Assembly: GCA_009792885.1 (NCBI GenBank)
Contig: WMCF01000034.1
Location: 7,615,414 to 7,679,413 of the forward strand
Direction: 5' to 3'
Origin: Eremophila alpestris peregrina
Taxonomy: Eukaryota > Chordata > Aves > Passeriformes > Alaudidae
Length of the DNA: 64,000 nucleotides
Part shown: piece by piece, positions 25,201-39,560 of the stretch
Numbering within the stretch: the first letter of the stretch is position 1
Layout: each line of letters starts with the position of its first letter
Translations under genes and position numbers: made by a program
The notes under the pieces: model-generated
Databases searched by the model: none
Told to the model about the DNA's origin: nothing
What the model saw: only the letters and a program-made list of their open reading frames with translations

Positions 25201-26822
25201 TTTTTTCACATTACTTCTTTTCATTAGCAGAGTTCATGAATTAACTTGAAAATTTCTGTTTCATTCAATCTAGTAGTGTCAAATATTTTTGCCAAAGACA
25301 CAACTACTCAGACAGTGTAAAGAAACTTATAAAAGACTAGTAGATGGAGAAGTTCATTCAATGACTAGCAGCACTGATTGGATCCAGAGCCCCAATAAAA
25401 ATGGATAGCCAATATACACCCTTGCCTCAAACCATCTCAAATACCACACAAAGGAAGGGAGACAAAGGAGCAATAGAGCATAATGTAGAAAAACAAAATG
25501 AAAGCCATACACTCAACATCTCAGTTTCGAACACTTGTGTAAAAACATCTGGAAGCTGCAAATCCTGAAGAACCCAGCAGTGCCCTGGTCTAATGTTTCA
25601 CCCAAGGACACCATATTTGGTTTCTAAGAACTAGATAAAGAACAGGTACAAAATGCAGCACAGAATGTCAAATATGGCACATGCATGAGCTAGATATTTG
25701 TTGGCTTCATCACAAATTAATATATTTTCTATATATTTTCTAAAGCAGCAGAGTGCAAAATTCCTTTTTTTTGGAGAGATGTTTGGAAGAGGAACTCACA
25801 CCCTGAGACTTACATCTGTAAGTGTGATCTCTCAGCCTGTCCCTACAGTTACTGTAAATGTATATTATTTCTAGACAGCCTCTTATTTTTTGCAGTGATG
25901 ATTATATGTAACAACAATTTTGATAGATACATCTTCAAGAAGGGAAATTCCAATAAGGTCATAATGGCGTCTTTGAAGAAAGAAGTATACTAAAAGATAG
26001 CCATTAAAATTTTATGAGATTTCCTTTACTGGTAGAAGACAAAGATCTGTAGTATTTGCTAGACCTAAAGTAGCTTAAGTACCACCTACACAGGAAGATG
26101 AGAATGCAACTCACACTGGGTTGGGAAATGAATGTACTGTCCTATGCTTTGTATAAGCCAATTTTATGAATACTAATATTATCAGAGAAAACTCTTCACT
26201 GAAGCATCGGACAGGACATCCTCAGAAAGAAGGATAGTGCAGGTGTGAGAGATATAACTATGATTTGTGTCAGAAAAGAGATGTGTATGAAATTGGACTG
26301 TGGGAATAGAAAAAACAGTACAAAGATGAATTCTGAGAAAATGCCACTGGGGCTGGGAAAAGAGGTAAACAATAGATGGAAAACTGAGCAGACATGCAAA
26401 TATATGTAACTGTTTATGAAGCAAAAGAAAGAAAACACCAACAGAACTGCAAGGAAGACTAACGGCAATACAGAATGAATAATGAAGACTTTGGCCTCCC
26501 TCCCAGTGACTATCAGAGGAAGCCAAAGTGACACTAGGAAAAGAGCCCGTACACACAGGTAAAACCAATGGACTTACCAGGAAATAGAAATTGCTGAGAA
26601 ATGCTTATGTATATGTATAAAAACTTCAGAAGACTAACCTTTGGTGTGCGTGTTGGCAGAGTGCAGCTCCCCCGCGTATCCATGGCTGTTTTGCTCATTT
26701 TTTGCCGAACATATATCAATAAATAACTAAATTTTGATTACAAACTGGAGTAAAAGTTATCATTCTTAACACAGGGAATAAAGAAGTGGAACCAAAGCAG
26801 ATGTCAAATACTTGTCAGCTGG
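22215..26822. other. Non-coding intergenic sequence
   Basis: Between the solo LTR and the CR1 tail, apart from an A/C tract at 23.3 kb, I see nothing specific. Open frames at 23406-23843 and 26182-26568 have no family resemblance. Confidence 0.55.
23278..23352. repeat. (AAAC)n and A/C-rich tract
   Basis: AAACAAACAAACAAAAACCC followed after a short gap by AAAAAAAAACACGC. A simple low-complexity stretch with no coding content. Confidence 0.75.
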
Positions 26823-27029
26823 ATCATAGAATCATGGAATAAGCTGTATTGGAAGGCACCCACAAGGATCATTGAGTCCTGGCCCTGCAGAGGATCATCC
26901 CCAAGAGTCACACCATGTGCCTGAGAGAATTGTCCAAATGCTTCTTGAGCTCTGTCAGGCTGGTGATCACTTCTCTGGGGAGTGTGTTCCAGTGCCCAAC
27001 CGCCCTCTGCGTGAAAAATCCTTTTCCAT
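26823..27029 (-). mobile_element. CR1 LINE 3' end fragment
   Basis: About 207 bp that reads as the reverse complement of a CR1 3' end. It starts with the terminal repeat ATCATAGAATCATGGAAT, then TTGGAAGGCACCCACAAGGA, AGTCACACCATGTGCCTGAG, CTGTCAGGCTGGTGATCAC and CAGTGCCCAACCGCCCTCTG, and ends near CCTTTTCC. It is a 5'-truncated non-coding relic. Confidence 0.92.
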
Positions 27030-28931
27030 AAATGACCACTTACAGAAGTGAAAATCTAGATTTTCTTTCCAGTTCTGGAGGAAGGGTGGGTATGTTGTGG
27101 ACAAACAAATATTTACTTCTCTGATTTAGACATTAAAGATGGCATAGTGTAAAAAAACCACAAGCAGTTCTCTAGTAAAAGAGAAGTATAGAAACATAAG
27201 GAATATTTTAGGAAATTTCAGTTAGGATTATAAGGATGATGAAAAGCAAAGCTATTTGGGATGCATTATTTTGTATGTGGGGTGCACACATGCAGGACTT
27301 AAAATCCACAGTGAAGTCACAGATTCAGGTCTTTAAAATGAAGAATACCAGAATGTCAGATCACTTGTGTATGTGCCTTAGGACACAGTGAGGTCTGGCA
27401 GACTGGGCTGCTGGTCATCACTGTGTCCCACTCCCAGTGTTCAGCATGTGTCTTCTGCATAATTCAGAGGCAATTTTGAAGATAGGAGTGCTGAGCTCCT
27501 TGCATGTCTCTGTTTTCCCTCTCATTGTAATGCTTGAGTCCTTCACAGACTGCATTTATGCCAAACCTGTGAAGTGAGGGACTACTATAAGAGATGAAAA
27601 CTAAAGCACAGCAGATTAATGTCCAAGAAGATCACATCTTCAGGGAGTCTGAAGTGAGGTTCCTATATTTTTTTCAACTTTTTCAAAGTAGCAGGAATTT
27701 TACATTTTCCAGATGACACTTCCATTGACTTCCATGGCTCTTATGAGTGCTCTGCAGTTCTGCAGAAAGGACTAAACTGCTGAATTACTGACAGTTCAAT
27801 GCACGTTAAAGGTATTCAGAGAGAGAGAATTCAGTTGTCAGCAACAGAATTTTATCATCTGACCCTCCCTGAGTCAGGAAACATCTTGCAGTTTCCTCAA
27901 TGAGGGCTGAAAAAACCTCACCAGATAACAAAGTATTCCATTAATTACTCCAGCCTCTTGTGTTATGGGATTCAGTGTGCTGAACTGGCCCGCTCAGACG
28001 GTTGCCAGAAAAAGTCTCCAATACAAACTGAAAGTAGCAGTTTTCTCCTAATATTCCAACATGTTTCTTCTCTTTCTTGAAACATTTCTAAAATCTCACA
28101 GAGGAAAAAATAGCCAATCATGAAAGGTGTACTCCAAAGGTGTTGGAGTTCCCATTGGAAATGCTATTCAGCAATTTCAAACCCAAGCAAGGCAGTGGTA
28201 CAGAGTCTGGAAAATACAAAGCCTTCATGGATTCTTGTACTCCTTTTGTTTTTTTCAAAAACAAAACAAACAACTAAAAGTTTACTAGTTTACTGGAACT
28301 CAGGTTATTTGTTTTTTATTTTGACACTGTAGACTGATAAATAAGAACGGCTAATGGGATGGCTCTACACATATCTTGTGTTCTTGATTCAGCAAAACAA
28401 TGTGGAAATATTTGTTGGCTTTCAAATAATAAGAAGTGCTGATTATAATGAGCATCTGAAGGCTATTTATGCAAATATTGCTCTGGCTGACCTTCATACA
28501 GAACATATTTATACTCTATACAAACAGTGAAGGCTGTTTAACATACCTGTACTGTAGTGTGCTTAATGACAATGCAGAACAAATGAAATTCAGTGGTTGT
28601 GAAAGAAGCTAATGGTCCCTTCTGGTTTTAAACTTTTATGAATCTATAAGATGATACTAAAAAGTTGCAGGGGCATTTTCTCTCCTAGTTGTATATGAGT
28701 ATCTGGTTACATCTTCTAGAGTGTTCTGATTCAGCAGCTTCCCAAGAACCTGGTGTTACCTGAAGCATAGAAGATCCACAATTCATGGCAACAACCAACT
28801 GAAAAAACAAACTAACAACTCTAACTTACTTTCAACTAAAGAATGCTATGAGCAATCATTCCAGTACATGAGTCAATCCTTTTGCCAAAACATTATGGGA
28901 CTGTATTAGATCTCACCTCATCCTGTGACAC

Positions 28932-28959
28932 AGCTCCTTGTCCCCAGCTCCTTGTCCCC
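28932..28959. repeat. 14-bp tandem duplication
   Basis: AGCTCCTTGTCCCC is present twice head to tail (28932-28945 and 28946-28959) without a mismatch, suggesting a recent replication-slippage event. Confidence 0.9.
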
Positions 28960-31900
28960 ACTGCTACTTCCTTCTTCCACTGGCAAACAACCAACACTTG
29001 TAACTTGACTGATAGCCTGAAATGACCATCCTAATAGGTGGTACTATAAATGATAACATTTTTCTGTCATTCTCATAAGATCTTCACATGTACTCCAAGA
29101 GCAAGGTTTAGAAATTGGTTATTTGCAATATAAGAAAATAATTTCCTACCCAGCAGCCCTTAATAGCAACTAAGTTCCTCTGTCAAGCACTGTGACATTT
29201 CGCTGATGAGGAAGACTGAAATAAAAGGAGTGGAAGGACCTTCCTGCACATGGTATGAATTCAATCCACGTGGCTAAACCTATAATGGGCTTCTCAGACT
29301 TCCCAGAACTTTTGATCCAACACTGACACAAATGAAACTGAAGCTCCATTTTTATTTAGGCAGGAATTATTTTTTTCCCTCCTTCTTTCTGTTTCCTCAG
29401 GCACTTTCACCATATTCATTATCACTACATGCCTGCTACAGCCTCCAAATTCAAGAGCATAATGAGTCATTCAGACCAAAGCCTGAGTGAGGGAAGGTGG
29501 TGAGATTCAGCACATAATATAGGTTTCATTGTAAGCTGCCTGGATATTCTGTATTTCTTCAGATCAGATGAATATTCCTTTTCTGCTCTCTGCCAAAGAA
29601 CTCAACACTCCTGTACTTCACAAGACAGAGTTTTAGTGTCAGCTTTTTATAACTACATGAGAACTTCACTATAATAACACCCAAGAGAAAGAGAGGGATT
29701 TCCTCTGTTTAAGTTGCTCACAGCATCTAGTTTTTGCATCCCTCTAGGTCATCTGTGACAGTCTAGCTATGAAGCTGGAGGAAGCATGGAGCTTATATCA
29801 AGCTCTAACTCTCATTTAACATGTTGATTATTGTTCTGTCACACAGCAGCTGCAGAATTGCAACATTTTCAGCCAGTTCTGTGTTGTTATCTGAAATCTG
29901 TTGAATCCAGAACACCCTGGCATTTTATTACTGAAAGGCTCATACTGACCTGTGTATTTTTCAAATATGATTAAAATTCCAGCAGTTTCTTCAATGTTTG
30001 TTCAAACCAATAAGCATTTGCTTTTGAGGCTGTCTCCCACAACAAAAGGACAGAGTTTCTGAATGTGGTCTTTGTGCTCTCTCTTTGATGCCAGTTATTT
30101 GCTGCACAGATGATATGTCACTGTTGCAGTTCCCTGCTTGTAGTTACCACTGCTACTAATCCAGTAATTTCTAGTATACATTTTAGGGCCACATGAGCCA
30201 ATCCCTGTTTTTTGGTTGCCTCCTTTCATATACCACACGCTACCCAAGGCTGCAAAACAATATTGAAACTCTGCAGCTCTACACAGCTCTTAATATTTTT
30301 AATTGTATCTAACAGCTAGAATTTCCTTTGTTTCATTTATTCTCCATTTGGAAACATATTTTTACCAATGGCACAAGGGAACTACACAGATTCACCATAA
30401 ACTTTGACAGTAGTTCTTACTAAATACAAAGATCAGATTTATAATGACAAACTTGTCTAGCTACTCAAGTCTCACACAGCAAGCATCAGTAGTTATTCAG
30501 GTAATTTTAAAACTTTCCACCAAATGTTTACCTGTCCAGTACACCACACTCTTTTGATGTATTAGCTTCCTGTATACATTGAAGAGTGTACATAAATTTT
30601 GATAAGGAATTCAGTTTGTTGAACTTTGGTGACATAGCTGCAGAACAACAACACAGGGAAGGAATGAGAGAAAATCTTTCTAGGGAAGATAGGTACACTG
30701 GTGTACACTGTTTTTCCACACAAGATTGAAAGGCAAAATTGGTCTTGTAGATTACAACCATAGATCTTGTTTATTACAGTATTTTGCTTCCTTTGGTATT
30801 TTATTAGAACACAGCAAGAAGTAAATCCCATGATAGATTTGTATCCTACCAGAGTAAGGCCACAAAGGCCTTACTTGACATTTTGCTGCCAGTTGTATTT
30901 GTCATATGTGTTCTAATGGTGCAAAGGACTTTGTGAGGGAAATTGGTTAGCATGTATGTTAGCCTAAACATTAAGATAACATTTGACATCAGGATGATCT
31001 CTAGACAAGATTCCTCCCTACACTGAAAGTTTCTGATATTCACCTCAAAGAGAAAAGAAGTTAATAGAAATATATCCTTCAATTACAATATCACTATTTA
31101 GCACAGATGAGCTAAAAAGTACTCTGCACTGAAGTCCAGCAAGCCAACCTCACTCCAAGTGGAAAACTGACAATACATTGGCAATGGGAACACCCTGAGG
31201 AGACTCTTGTCTTAAGTTGGGCGAGAGTGGCCATAGCAAATGGAGGCAAAGGGCCATGACAGAGCTGAGGACCTGAAGGATGTATGCTGTTGGATACGGG
31301 GTACAAATGATTTTGAAACAATAACTCAGGCCTTCACATAGATGTGCCAAGATACATGTTATACTCTGAAGTTACAGAGAGGTACACTTTAAGTATTAAG
31401 AACATATGTACCTAATGTTAACAACATTTCCTGAAAGCAATTACTGCTTACAGACCATTATCTGCTCTCTGAAGTAAATTTTCACCTTTTCTGTTCAATG
31501 TATTTTTCAGATGTAATACATATACCCTGAATAACATGAAGATGGAGTCTGGGAATGAGTTGGAGAATACAGCAAATCCTTACAGAGAATAAAGAGGAAA
31601 GCAGGACAAGCCAAGGAAGATCTACTGGCTTATGGGAATTTCAAAGTCATTCTTTTATTTTTTTTACAGTGCAGTCATTATTTTCAGTAAACATGACAGG
31701 ACTCATGAGAAGAATCCTTAGCATTTAGGAGCTTTTAAATTATGGCTAAATATTATGCACAAAATGCTGTCTTGGCTTTTCTGCTTGGCTTTTCTTTGGC
31801 ACACTTTTCTCAGAGCTTCTCACTTCAGCGGTTGAGCGGTGTTTATTACCAGGATCTTCTACCCTTATTTATTCAAGCAGAAGAAACATACTTTACATGT

Positions 31901-34900
31901 ATTGCTGAGAGAGTAGAAAAATCATGGAGGTTAAAAGAGAAAGTGTGTCAAAAGAGCCACAAAGCCTCATTACTTAAAGGCCTTGCCAAATAGGAAAGGA
32001 CTACCTGGCAAGAAGATTGAAGAGCAGGCAGTATCGCTTAAAATCCCTTGGCTACTGCTTCAGTCTGTATAAGTTATCCCTCTAGAGGCCAGCAGAGTAT
32101 CAAAAAACAATTACCACAAACTAGACCATAATACTACTGCAGACCCAAAGCTTGCCCAAACTATTAACATTAAAACTTCTTCCAGCTGTCTAAAGACTGC
32201 CTTTTGCAAGGAGACTGAACTGTCCTGCAGTTACAGTGGCAATGTAAAAAAACATTTCATAGCATTACCTCTACCACAGATCTAGATTCCTTAATGTGGT
32301 GTCAGGGATGTTAGAGAGTGCCTATGAAAACAGATCATTTGCCTTCGCTCATATAGGGAAGAACTCATTTAAGCAGTGTGTTTGAGATTAGAGCATACTT
32401 AGGAGAAGCAGTGTTTATTGTGGTCAGAGACAGGAATGGAACTCTAACATACTCCAGCACTGATTTGCTGTTTCTGAACTTTCTATCTTGGTTTACCATC
32501 TGTAAAACAGATACTGTTACACTTACAATGCAAAGCTGACCTGAGAGAAATGCTTTCTGCCTCACAGAAGTCAGGAATGGGAACATTAATTATTGCAATC
32601 AATTACACTGAGCAAAAGCCTCAATGAAAAGTCCAACGGGAACACAAAGGAGTGAGAGATTTGCCAAATGAAACAGGTATATGCATGCCTTAGTACTTTG
32701 TTCTAATGAGGACACTGATCTAATGCTTTCACTTTGAGTGAGTCTTATTATAAAGGCTTGCTCCTGCAGCCCTCACACAGTCACATTCCCACAGAAGTTT
32801 GCTTGAGGAAAGCCTCAAGATTTGACTTACTGTGTTTTCTCTTGTGCCAGGAAATACTATCCTTTTAATTAGCAGGTCCATTTCTTTGATAACTGTTTAA
32901 GTGGCTTCACTGCAATTTCATCTCTTTAGTTTCATCCAGCACCTGGGAGGTAAGGAAAAAGGAAGCAAGCACTGAAATTTTCCATCGTTTCTGCCGAGGG
33001 ATATTTCTGAGACACTGTACTTTTGTGGGTGGGCGGATGGATGAATAGACAGACGGAAAAGGGAGTTTCCTTTATGGGATTCCAATAATTGGTATGTGGT
33101 TTACATTCCATTCATCTGAAGGACTCTTATTTTTAATCAGAAACAGGCTCAGGCTACTAAACTACCTCCGGTGCTCAAAACACATCTATGCTTTCAGCTG
33201 GTGACTTTTGTAACATGCATCTTTTCTTTGACACCCACAGGCCCCAAAGAGTGACGTGGTCATTTACCACCAAGAACTCAGCGTCAGGTCCCATAATAGG
33301 AGTTAGTCCAGAGCCCTTTTCCAGACAGAGAGAGGTTTTCTGATTGCTAGCTTCACAAGCAGAAGCTCTTTAAAGTGTGGTATTTGAAACTGGCATTGAT
33401 TTCTCTAAGCGGGTTTTGGGTTTGGTGGGTTTATTTCCTAGGCTCATCCAACTCTGGGAAAGCCTTGTCTGGACAGTGTTGTGAAAGTTAGGCAGCACAG
33501 CTTTGTCTCAGCAGCCAGATGCTAATGCAGACAACTGCTAAAAAAACCCCTATATTCTGCAGCTGGATTAACTGATGTGCTTTAAGCACAAAGGAATGAA
33601 AGACTAACACCTTGTCCAGAACTAGTCAGACTAAATAAACAACAATACAGCAAAGCTCAGCTTTGGGGCTGGTGAAAATGTTAAAATATGAAATGACCTG
33701 CAATTAATTAGTATTCTATTAACTCAAATCTCTCTGAACCTTTTGTGACAGATCCCTAAAAAACACTAAAAATTTCTTCAAATGCCACCTTTCTCCATCA
33801 GTTAATTTGTTTTACTGTCCAGATTTGTTTACCCTCAACTTTCATTATGGATGTCCTAACAAATTTATCTTTTGAGGGTCTATCTTGTCCAACGTGTCCA
33901 GAGAGTAACTGCACATGCTTTAGGGATTTCCCATGCCATTCATCCTTGAACATGTTCTATGTCACAACTCCCTCCAGTGCCTACTATTCAGCAGATCTGT
34001 CAAGCAGTACAGCAGGAAATCTCCTGCAGGCAGATCACACATAACACAATCTAAGAATGGAAGAACAGTTTCACAGCAAAGGTCTGTGTCAACCTGGGTC
34101 CATCAGAGATTTTGCACAGGCAGCTTGCCTGCCTTGTGCCTCACTTTCACCGTGGGGAGAGGGTAAAATGCACAGATGCAGATATACCATCAAAGGGAAG
34201 GCTAAGCCTATCCCCTCTTTCCCACACTGAAGATGTGACTGACACAACCTGTGGCAGTGGCCTGTGTGCACACACATGAGCTGCAGTCACCAGTTCTTTC
34301 TGGATCCATGCATCCTGAAAACACAACAGGCAACAAGGCTTGGCAATTCATCTGTCTTTGGCCCACACTAGGCAAGTAGGAGTTGCTAATATAAGAAACA
34401 TAGCTGTCAACTACCTCTAGTTTCTTTCTTGTGATTCAACAGCCTCCTGGCAACATTCATTTCTCTACTGTTTATTTACCTTGGCACCTAATTTGACATT
34501 TATACTAAGAGGTGAGAAGTACTTGCAGTTGCATTCTGGGTTGCAGAAGTTTCAGCAAAACCCCTTATCTACAACCTGATGATTTCCTCTCTCATGCCAC
34601 AGGGAAGCAGGAACCTCACTCCTTGAGCAAAGGCCTATCCCTGCATTCTGATAGATCTCTGAGATATGTGGACCCAGGCCACGCTACTCAGGGCAAGGAG
34701 ACCATTGCTGCATGTCTGTCACAGGATGCTTTCATCAAATTATGTTACCATACTTTGCCCTGCCTAGGCTTTCACAGATCCTGATCTCTAAGGATACAAG
34801 ATTTCTGTCTGAGATTCACTTTAAAAGAGATTCTTTTGTCTTGATTTAGTTCAGAGCTATAATGAAGTTAATCTTTAAATATATGGATTAGCCAATTGCA

Positions 34901-34917
34901 CAGCTAGCTCATTTCAA

Positions 34918-34946
34918 GTCAGTGTATCAAGATTAGATACACTGAC
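34918..34946. other. 11-bp perfect inverted repeat, 7-nt loop
   Basis: GTCAGTGTATC (34918-34928), loop AAGATTA, then GATACACTGAC (34936-34946). No run of T follows on either strand and there is no gene nearby. Its significance is unknown. Confidence 0.9.
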
Positions 34947-37900
34947 ATACTGATCACAATCACATACTGGACTGAAAACAGGATTTGGGGTACTCAACCA
35001 TGTTCTGGCCAAATAATTTCAAACTGAATGAATAGTAGTATGTTGTTATATTTTCTTTCTGCCATGAAATGAACCATCATTTATTTTGGATACTGAGATG
35101 TATCACAGAACTAGAATTTGCTACAATAGTGCTTTGCTGCTGGACATTCCTAAAATTGCAGGGTAGAGCCATTTATACATTTTGGATAGCAAACCAGCTT
35201 GATACAAGGATTCTTTGGATTCATCTTTTTTGGGGTTTACTACAATAATTTTACACCACTTTTGATTAAAGGAAGGTGAAATGCTGAATAAACTTGTGAC
35301 CAGAAGACCACAGGGGACTGTTAGCGGCACAGGCAGTTCATTTAATCATTCCCTAGTGCTCTTCCTGGACTGATCAGACAGCACCTTCACACACCAGGAA
35401 CTATAATGCAGCCTTTAATGTTAATTAATGTATGACTGCTTAAACTTGTGACTGTTTTTTCCTCCCTTTCCTTCCCTTGGCTGGCCACAACTGTTCAAGT
35501 GTTGCTGTTGGTTATTCTGCTTAAGTATTAAAAAATGCTTAACTAAATAGGCTGGCTTATTTGCTTTTGCTGATAGTAGCAGTCCACCCACAGAGCCCTT
35601 TCAAATCTCTTCAGTATTTTGGAAACTGGATAAGGGACTTATTCAGTGACGTGCAAGTTTGTCTGAGCCAGGAATGAAGCGTGCATTTCATGAAATGAGA
35701 AATAACCTCAGACCACACACAGAGTAATTTCTGAACTCCAGCTTGGGCTCTCTTCCCCTCGTCCCTGTGCACACATACACACACCCTGCTAAAAAACCAG
35801 ATGATGACTGACATCTCTAAATCCTTTAAGCATTCTTTTACAGCTAAGAGCAGAGGGAGGTTTTCAGATCTTAGGTGGCTCATTATTAGTAACACACTGA
35901 TGAAAAAAATGGATTACTACAGTATGTGCATACCAAGCCAAAGAGAAATAGCAAAGAGCCTGTGATCTAAATATTTTCAAGAGGAGAAACTGCTGATGCA
36001 AACATATTAAAGCTATTTTTACAGCATAGGGAGATGAGAAGTTCTTCCCACAATTTTCCTAGAGACTAATCTTTGTTCTGTCACTACTTGTTTAGTTTAG
36101 CTAAAAACACTGAGTGTTTCAAATACTATTTTCCATTATAATTATAAAAAGAAGTAAACCAGGAAGATAAGTTTATTGTATATTAAAAAGTCACACTTTT
36201 TCCTCTCCTAAGCAGAGGAACTATACTGTGTGGCTGTTGAGAACAAACTACTCACAGAAGAGGCAAAGGGCACACTTTTCCACAGCTGTTAGCCCATAGC
36301 TTCAATATCCTCTCCTAAGCTTAATTCTTCATAGCCTTACACCAAATGAGTACACTTAAACAATGAAACAGCAAGCAGACTCCTGCTCAGCTCTCCTTAA
36401 ATATTTCCTTTATGCTGGACTTAAAAGTAGCTTTATTGTCTTTAATAGGTAAGGAGTTCTCCTGCTTTACAATTGCAGCAGGCTGTTGAACTGCCCCTGC
36501 GAAGCTTAAAATGGACAAGCAAAGGTGCTTAGAGACTGACTCCTGTGCCTCTTCCACTGCTTTGTACCTGATCAGTAATACCATCACACAACTGAGCCAT
36601 TGATACTATCTGCTTATTCATACAAATGTACATCTATACTCATATCATCCACACTGGTGATACTTCCACCAATAGTCTGCGTTAGGCTTCCTGTTCCAGG
36701 ACCCTAATTCAGTTGTTCGTAACTTTATCAAACTCTAAGTGCTCAAGCTGAAATTCTTCCTGCTACATGTCTCCATCAGGCTGAATTTATCTCTTAAGTT
36801 TCAACTAAAACAGCTGTTCTGAAAAGGGGACTTAAGGGAGTCAATCTCACATTCCCCCATGTTTTTACCATAGCCATTTCACTGAGAACCTGTTTTGTCT
36901 GCATGTTTGGGGAGAGATACTGTGAATGGCAAGAGGGGTTACCTTACTGCAAACCATCATGCCCAGTAATAGCCTTCTGAAAACCTGCCAAATTTTGGCG
37001 AGGTTCTAAATACTGTGGTTTACCTACGCTCCATAGGAATCTCCTAGAGAGAAGCAACATTCTTTTCTGAACACTCTACTAAAGCAAAGTACTACCTTAC
37101 CCCATACACTTCCTCCATCACCAGACTACATTCATGTCCTTCCCACAGATGAACTGAGTGACTCCACAATTACAAAAGGATTTATAGAGCATTTTGGATC
37201 TTTTAATGCAGTTTATGGTACTGGCCCCCAGAAGCTGCTGTGGCACCAGAACTGAGAAATCCTGCCTGTTGTTCCATCAATACTCATAGCTGGTGCCCAT
37301 GCAGGACACTGAGGAAGCTCATTAGTTTGGAAACAAGCAGAAGAGCTTGGGCTAACAAGAAAGGAATAGAAAGCAGAGCAGACTTCAAGAGACAGATGCA
37401 ACATAGGCAGGGCATAATGATCCATTGTGTTAAATACACAAACACTGTCTCCAGACTGTAGAATAGAACCAAGATTTCACAGATGCCTGCACTCTTTTGT
37501 TTTCAACCAGTTTCTGTGACATCTACTAACAACTACATCCTTTCTTCCCCTAACTGGCTAGTCTACAAAAGAGACTGTAATCTAGTGCTATTAGCAACTC
37601 CAATTGGTCAAGTAATTTGAATTGTGATTCCAAATTTTTTTAATGATCCACATGGGAATCAATCACTTCTGAGTAAAGGAACACCCTTCTCTTTACAGTT
37701 CTGTTTGAAAGTTTTCAAAAAATCACTTTTTCAGAACTGTGCTAGAAATGATAGTTGTAATAAAGTTACAAAAACACTCAGAAGCTAGAAAATACAGCAT
37801 TACAACTGCTCATGCATTCTGTCATAGTCTTCTACTGTATGCTTAGCAAGACTAACTTTTCCCAGAGACATCATCCTCCTTCTCTGCAGATCACCACATT

Positions 37901-39397
37901 TCTAAAGAGATCCCTTTATTTCTTTCCCTTTAAGATTTATAGTTTTTCCCCTCTGACTGTCTGAGCACAAAGCCAAGGATGAAGAAATCCCAGGTTGCAC
38001 AACAGATCAGCTGCAGCCTCTGCAGCAGCTGTGAAGCACAGCTGCACTGTGAGCTACCACCTCAGTGCATCCAAACCAAGCTACTGGGTAGCTATAATCT
38101 TTAGTTAGTTCCCAGTTCACTGCCTGAACAAAACCAAAAGATAAAGCCAGTCACAGATCACAGACTTCCAATCTGTTATGCTGTAATCCTGAAGGTTAAA
38201 AATGAAAGTTCTCTGCTACCAGGAAGAACACAATCACTGATGCTTCCCAGAGGTTTTCAATACCCACTTCCCCTCCCTGAAGGAATAAAACAACAAAAGA
38301 TAAACTTTTGCATAAAAAGTGACATGCTTAAAGTATAGTAAGTCAGTTACAGAGGGTTTTATTGCTCACTCTGAGTCTTAAGCACAGTATCTTCTAAGAT
38401 GCTGGGATTTTGATGGTGAAGAAAGTAAAAGAATAGTGTCTTGTTCTATTTTTAAAACTCCCTTAAAATTTCTTAAATTATTTCTTATCAGGGCTTTTTT
38501 ATTTTCAAAGAAATTATCTTCAAGACTACCAGGTCACAAATGTCTCCTCTCCTGGTAGAAGCAAACACCTCATGTATGAGATGAAAAACTGCAACCATGT
38601 TCAACTTACTACCACAGCCTAAATACCTAACAATGCAGAGTAAACTCTGCAAAAAGGCCTACACCTTTACATTTCTTGGGGTAAGGGTGGCAGTTTTGAC
38701 ACTGAACATCACGGTCTCCAGATGCAAACAAGTTCCGTGTCTGTGGCTTTTGCAGTCTCTAGTTAGGCTATTCCTTTCACTGGCATTCATGAACATTAAT
38801 ACATAAAATGCTTGAACAAATGGATAATTGAAAATATTAACAAAAACTCCCACCACTTTAAACAGCTTTTCTCATTACTAAAGAGGATTATTTAATTATT
38901 AAATATTAAATTCCTGTTTTAACTTTTCCATTACATAACCAATAGTGAGTCCAACTTTCACTTTTAAGTGGCTTCCTACTGCTTCTATTCCTTTTAGTGA
39001 AATAGAATTTACAAAGAGAATTCCATAATATATACCCAGAAATGTTTCAAGAGAAATACCAGAGTTTAGTCCAAGCACATCTTCCTAGACTGCACAATCT
39101 AGGAACAAAATAAGAGACTGCACATTCTCTTCTGTGCAGTTTACAAAGAATCAGAGAGATGAATGGCACTGAATTCAGGTATTCCAGATGTGACAATTCT
39201 TCATTAGTTTCTCATCTGGTTAAGGTTTATGAGTTTGACATAGAAGACTATCAAATAGCAAATTACCCAGCTACAACAATTTGACAGAACCACGAAATTC
39301 TAAACCACTAAATAGTTCTATGTTCCCAAGGTTCAAACAGCAGTATGTCAAATATGAAAATACCTAATATTTCTTTTGCCTCAGGCAAAAAATACCT

Positions 39398-39560
39398 ATT
39401 TCATACAATCATAATTTATTGTACTGTATGTTAGAAGTTGATTATATTGTATAGATAATTTAAAATATAATTCTAATTTTTATATACATAGATATGCATA
39501 GTATATAATATAAAGAAAGATAGTACATAAATAAGTACATATATATAAAATATCTATTAT
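39398..39560. repeat. AT-rich low-complexity stretch
   Basis: About 160 bp of almost pure A and T with many TATATA, ATATAT and TACATA units and no fixed period. It lies in the gene-poor region. Confidence 0.75.

Noticed and set aside
33241..33320. Possible exon after a good acceptor (CTTTGACACCCACAG then GCCCCAAAG)
   Set aside because: One frame is open for about 20 codons, but there is no clear donor, no recognised protein and no partner exon. It could be a non-coding RNA exon, which sequence alone cannot show.
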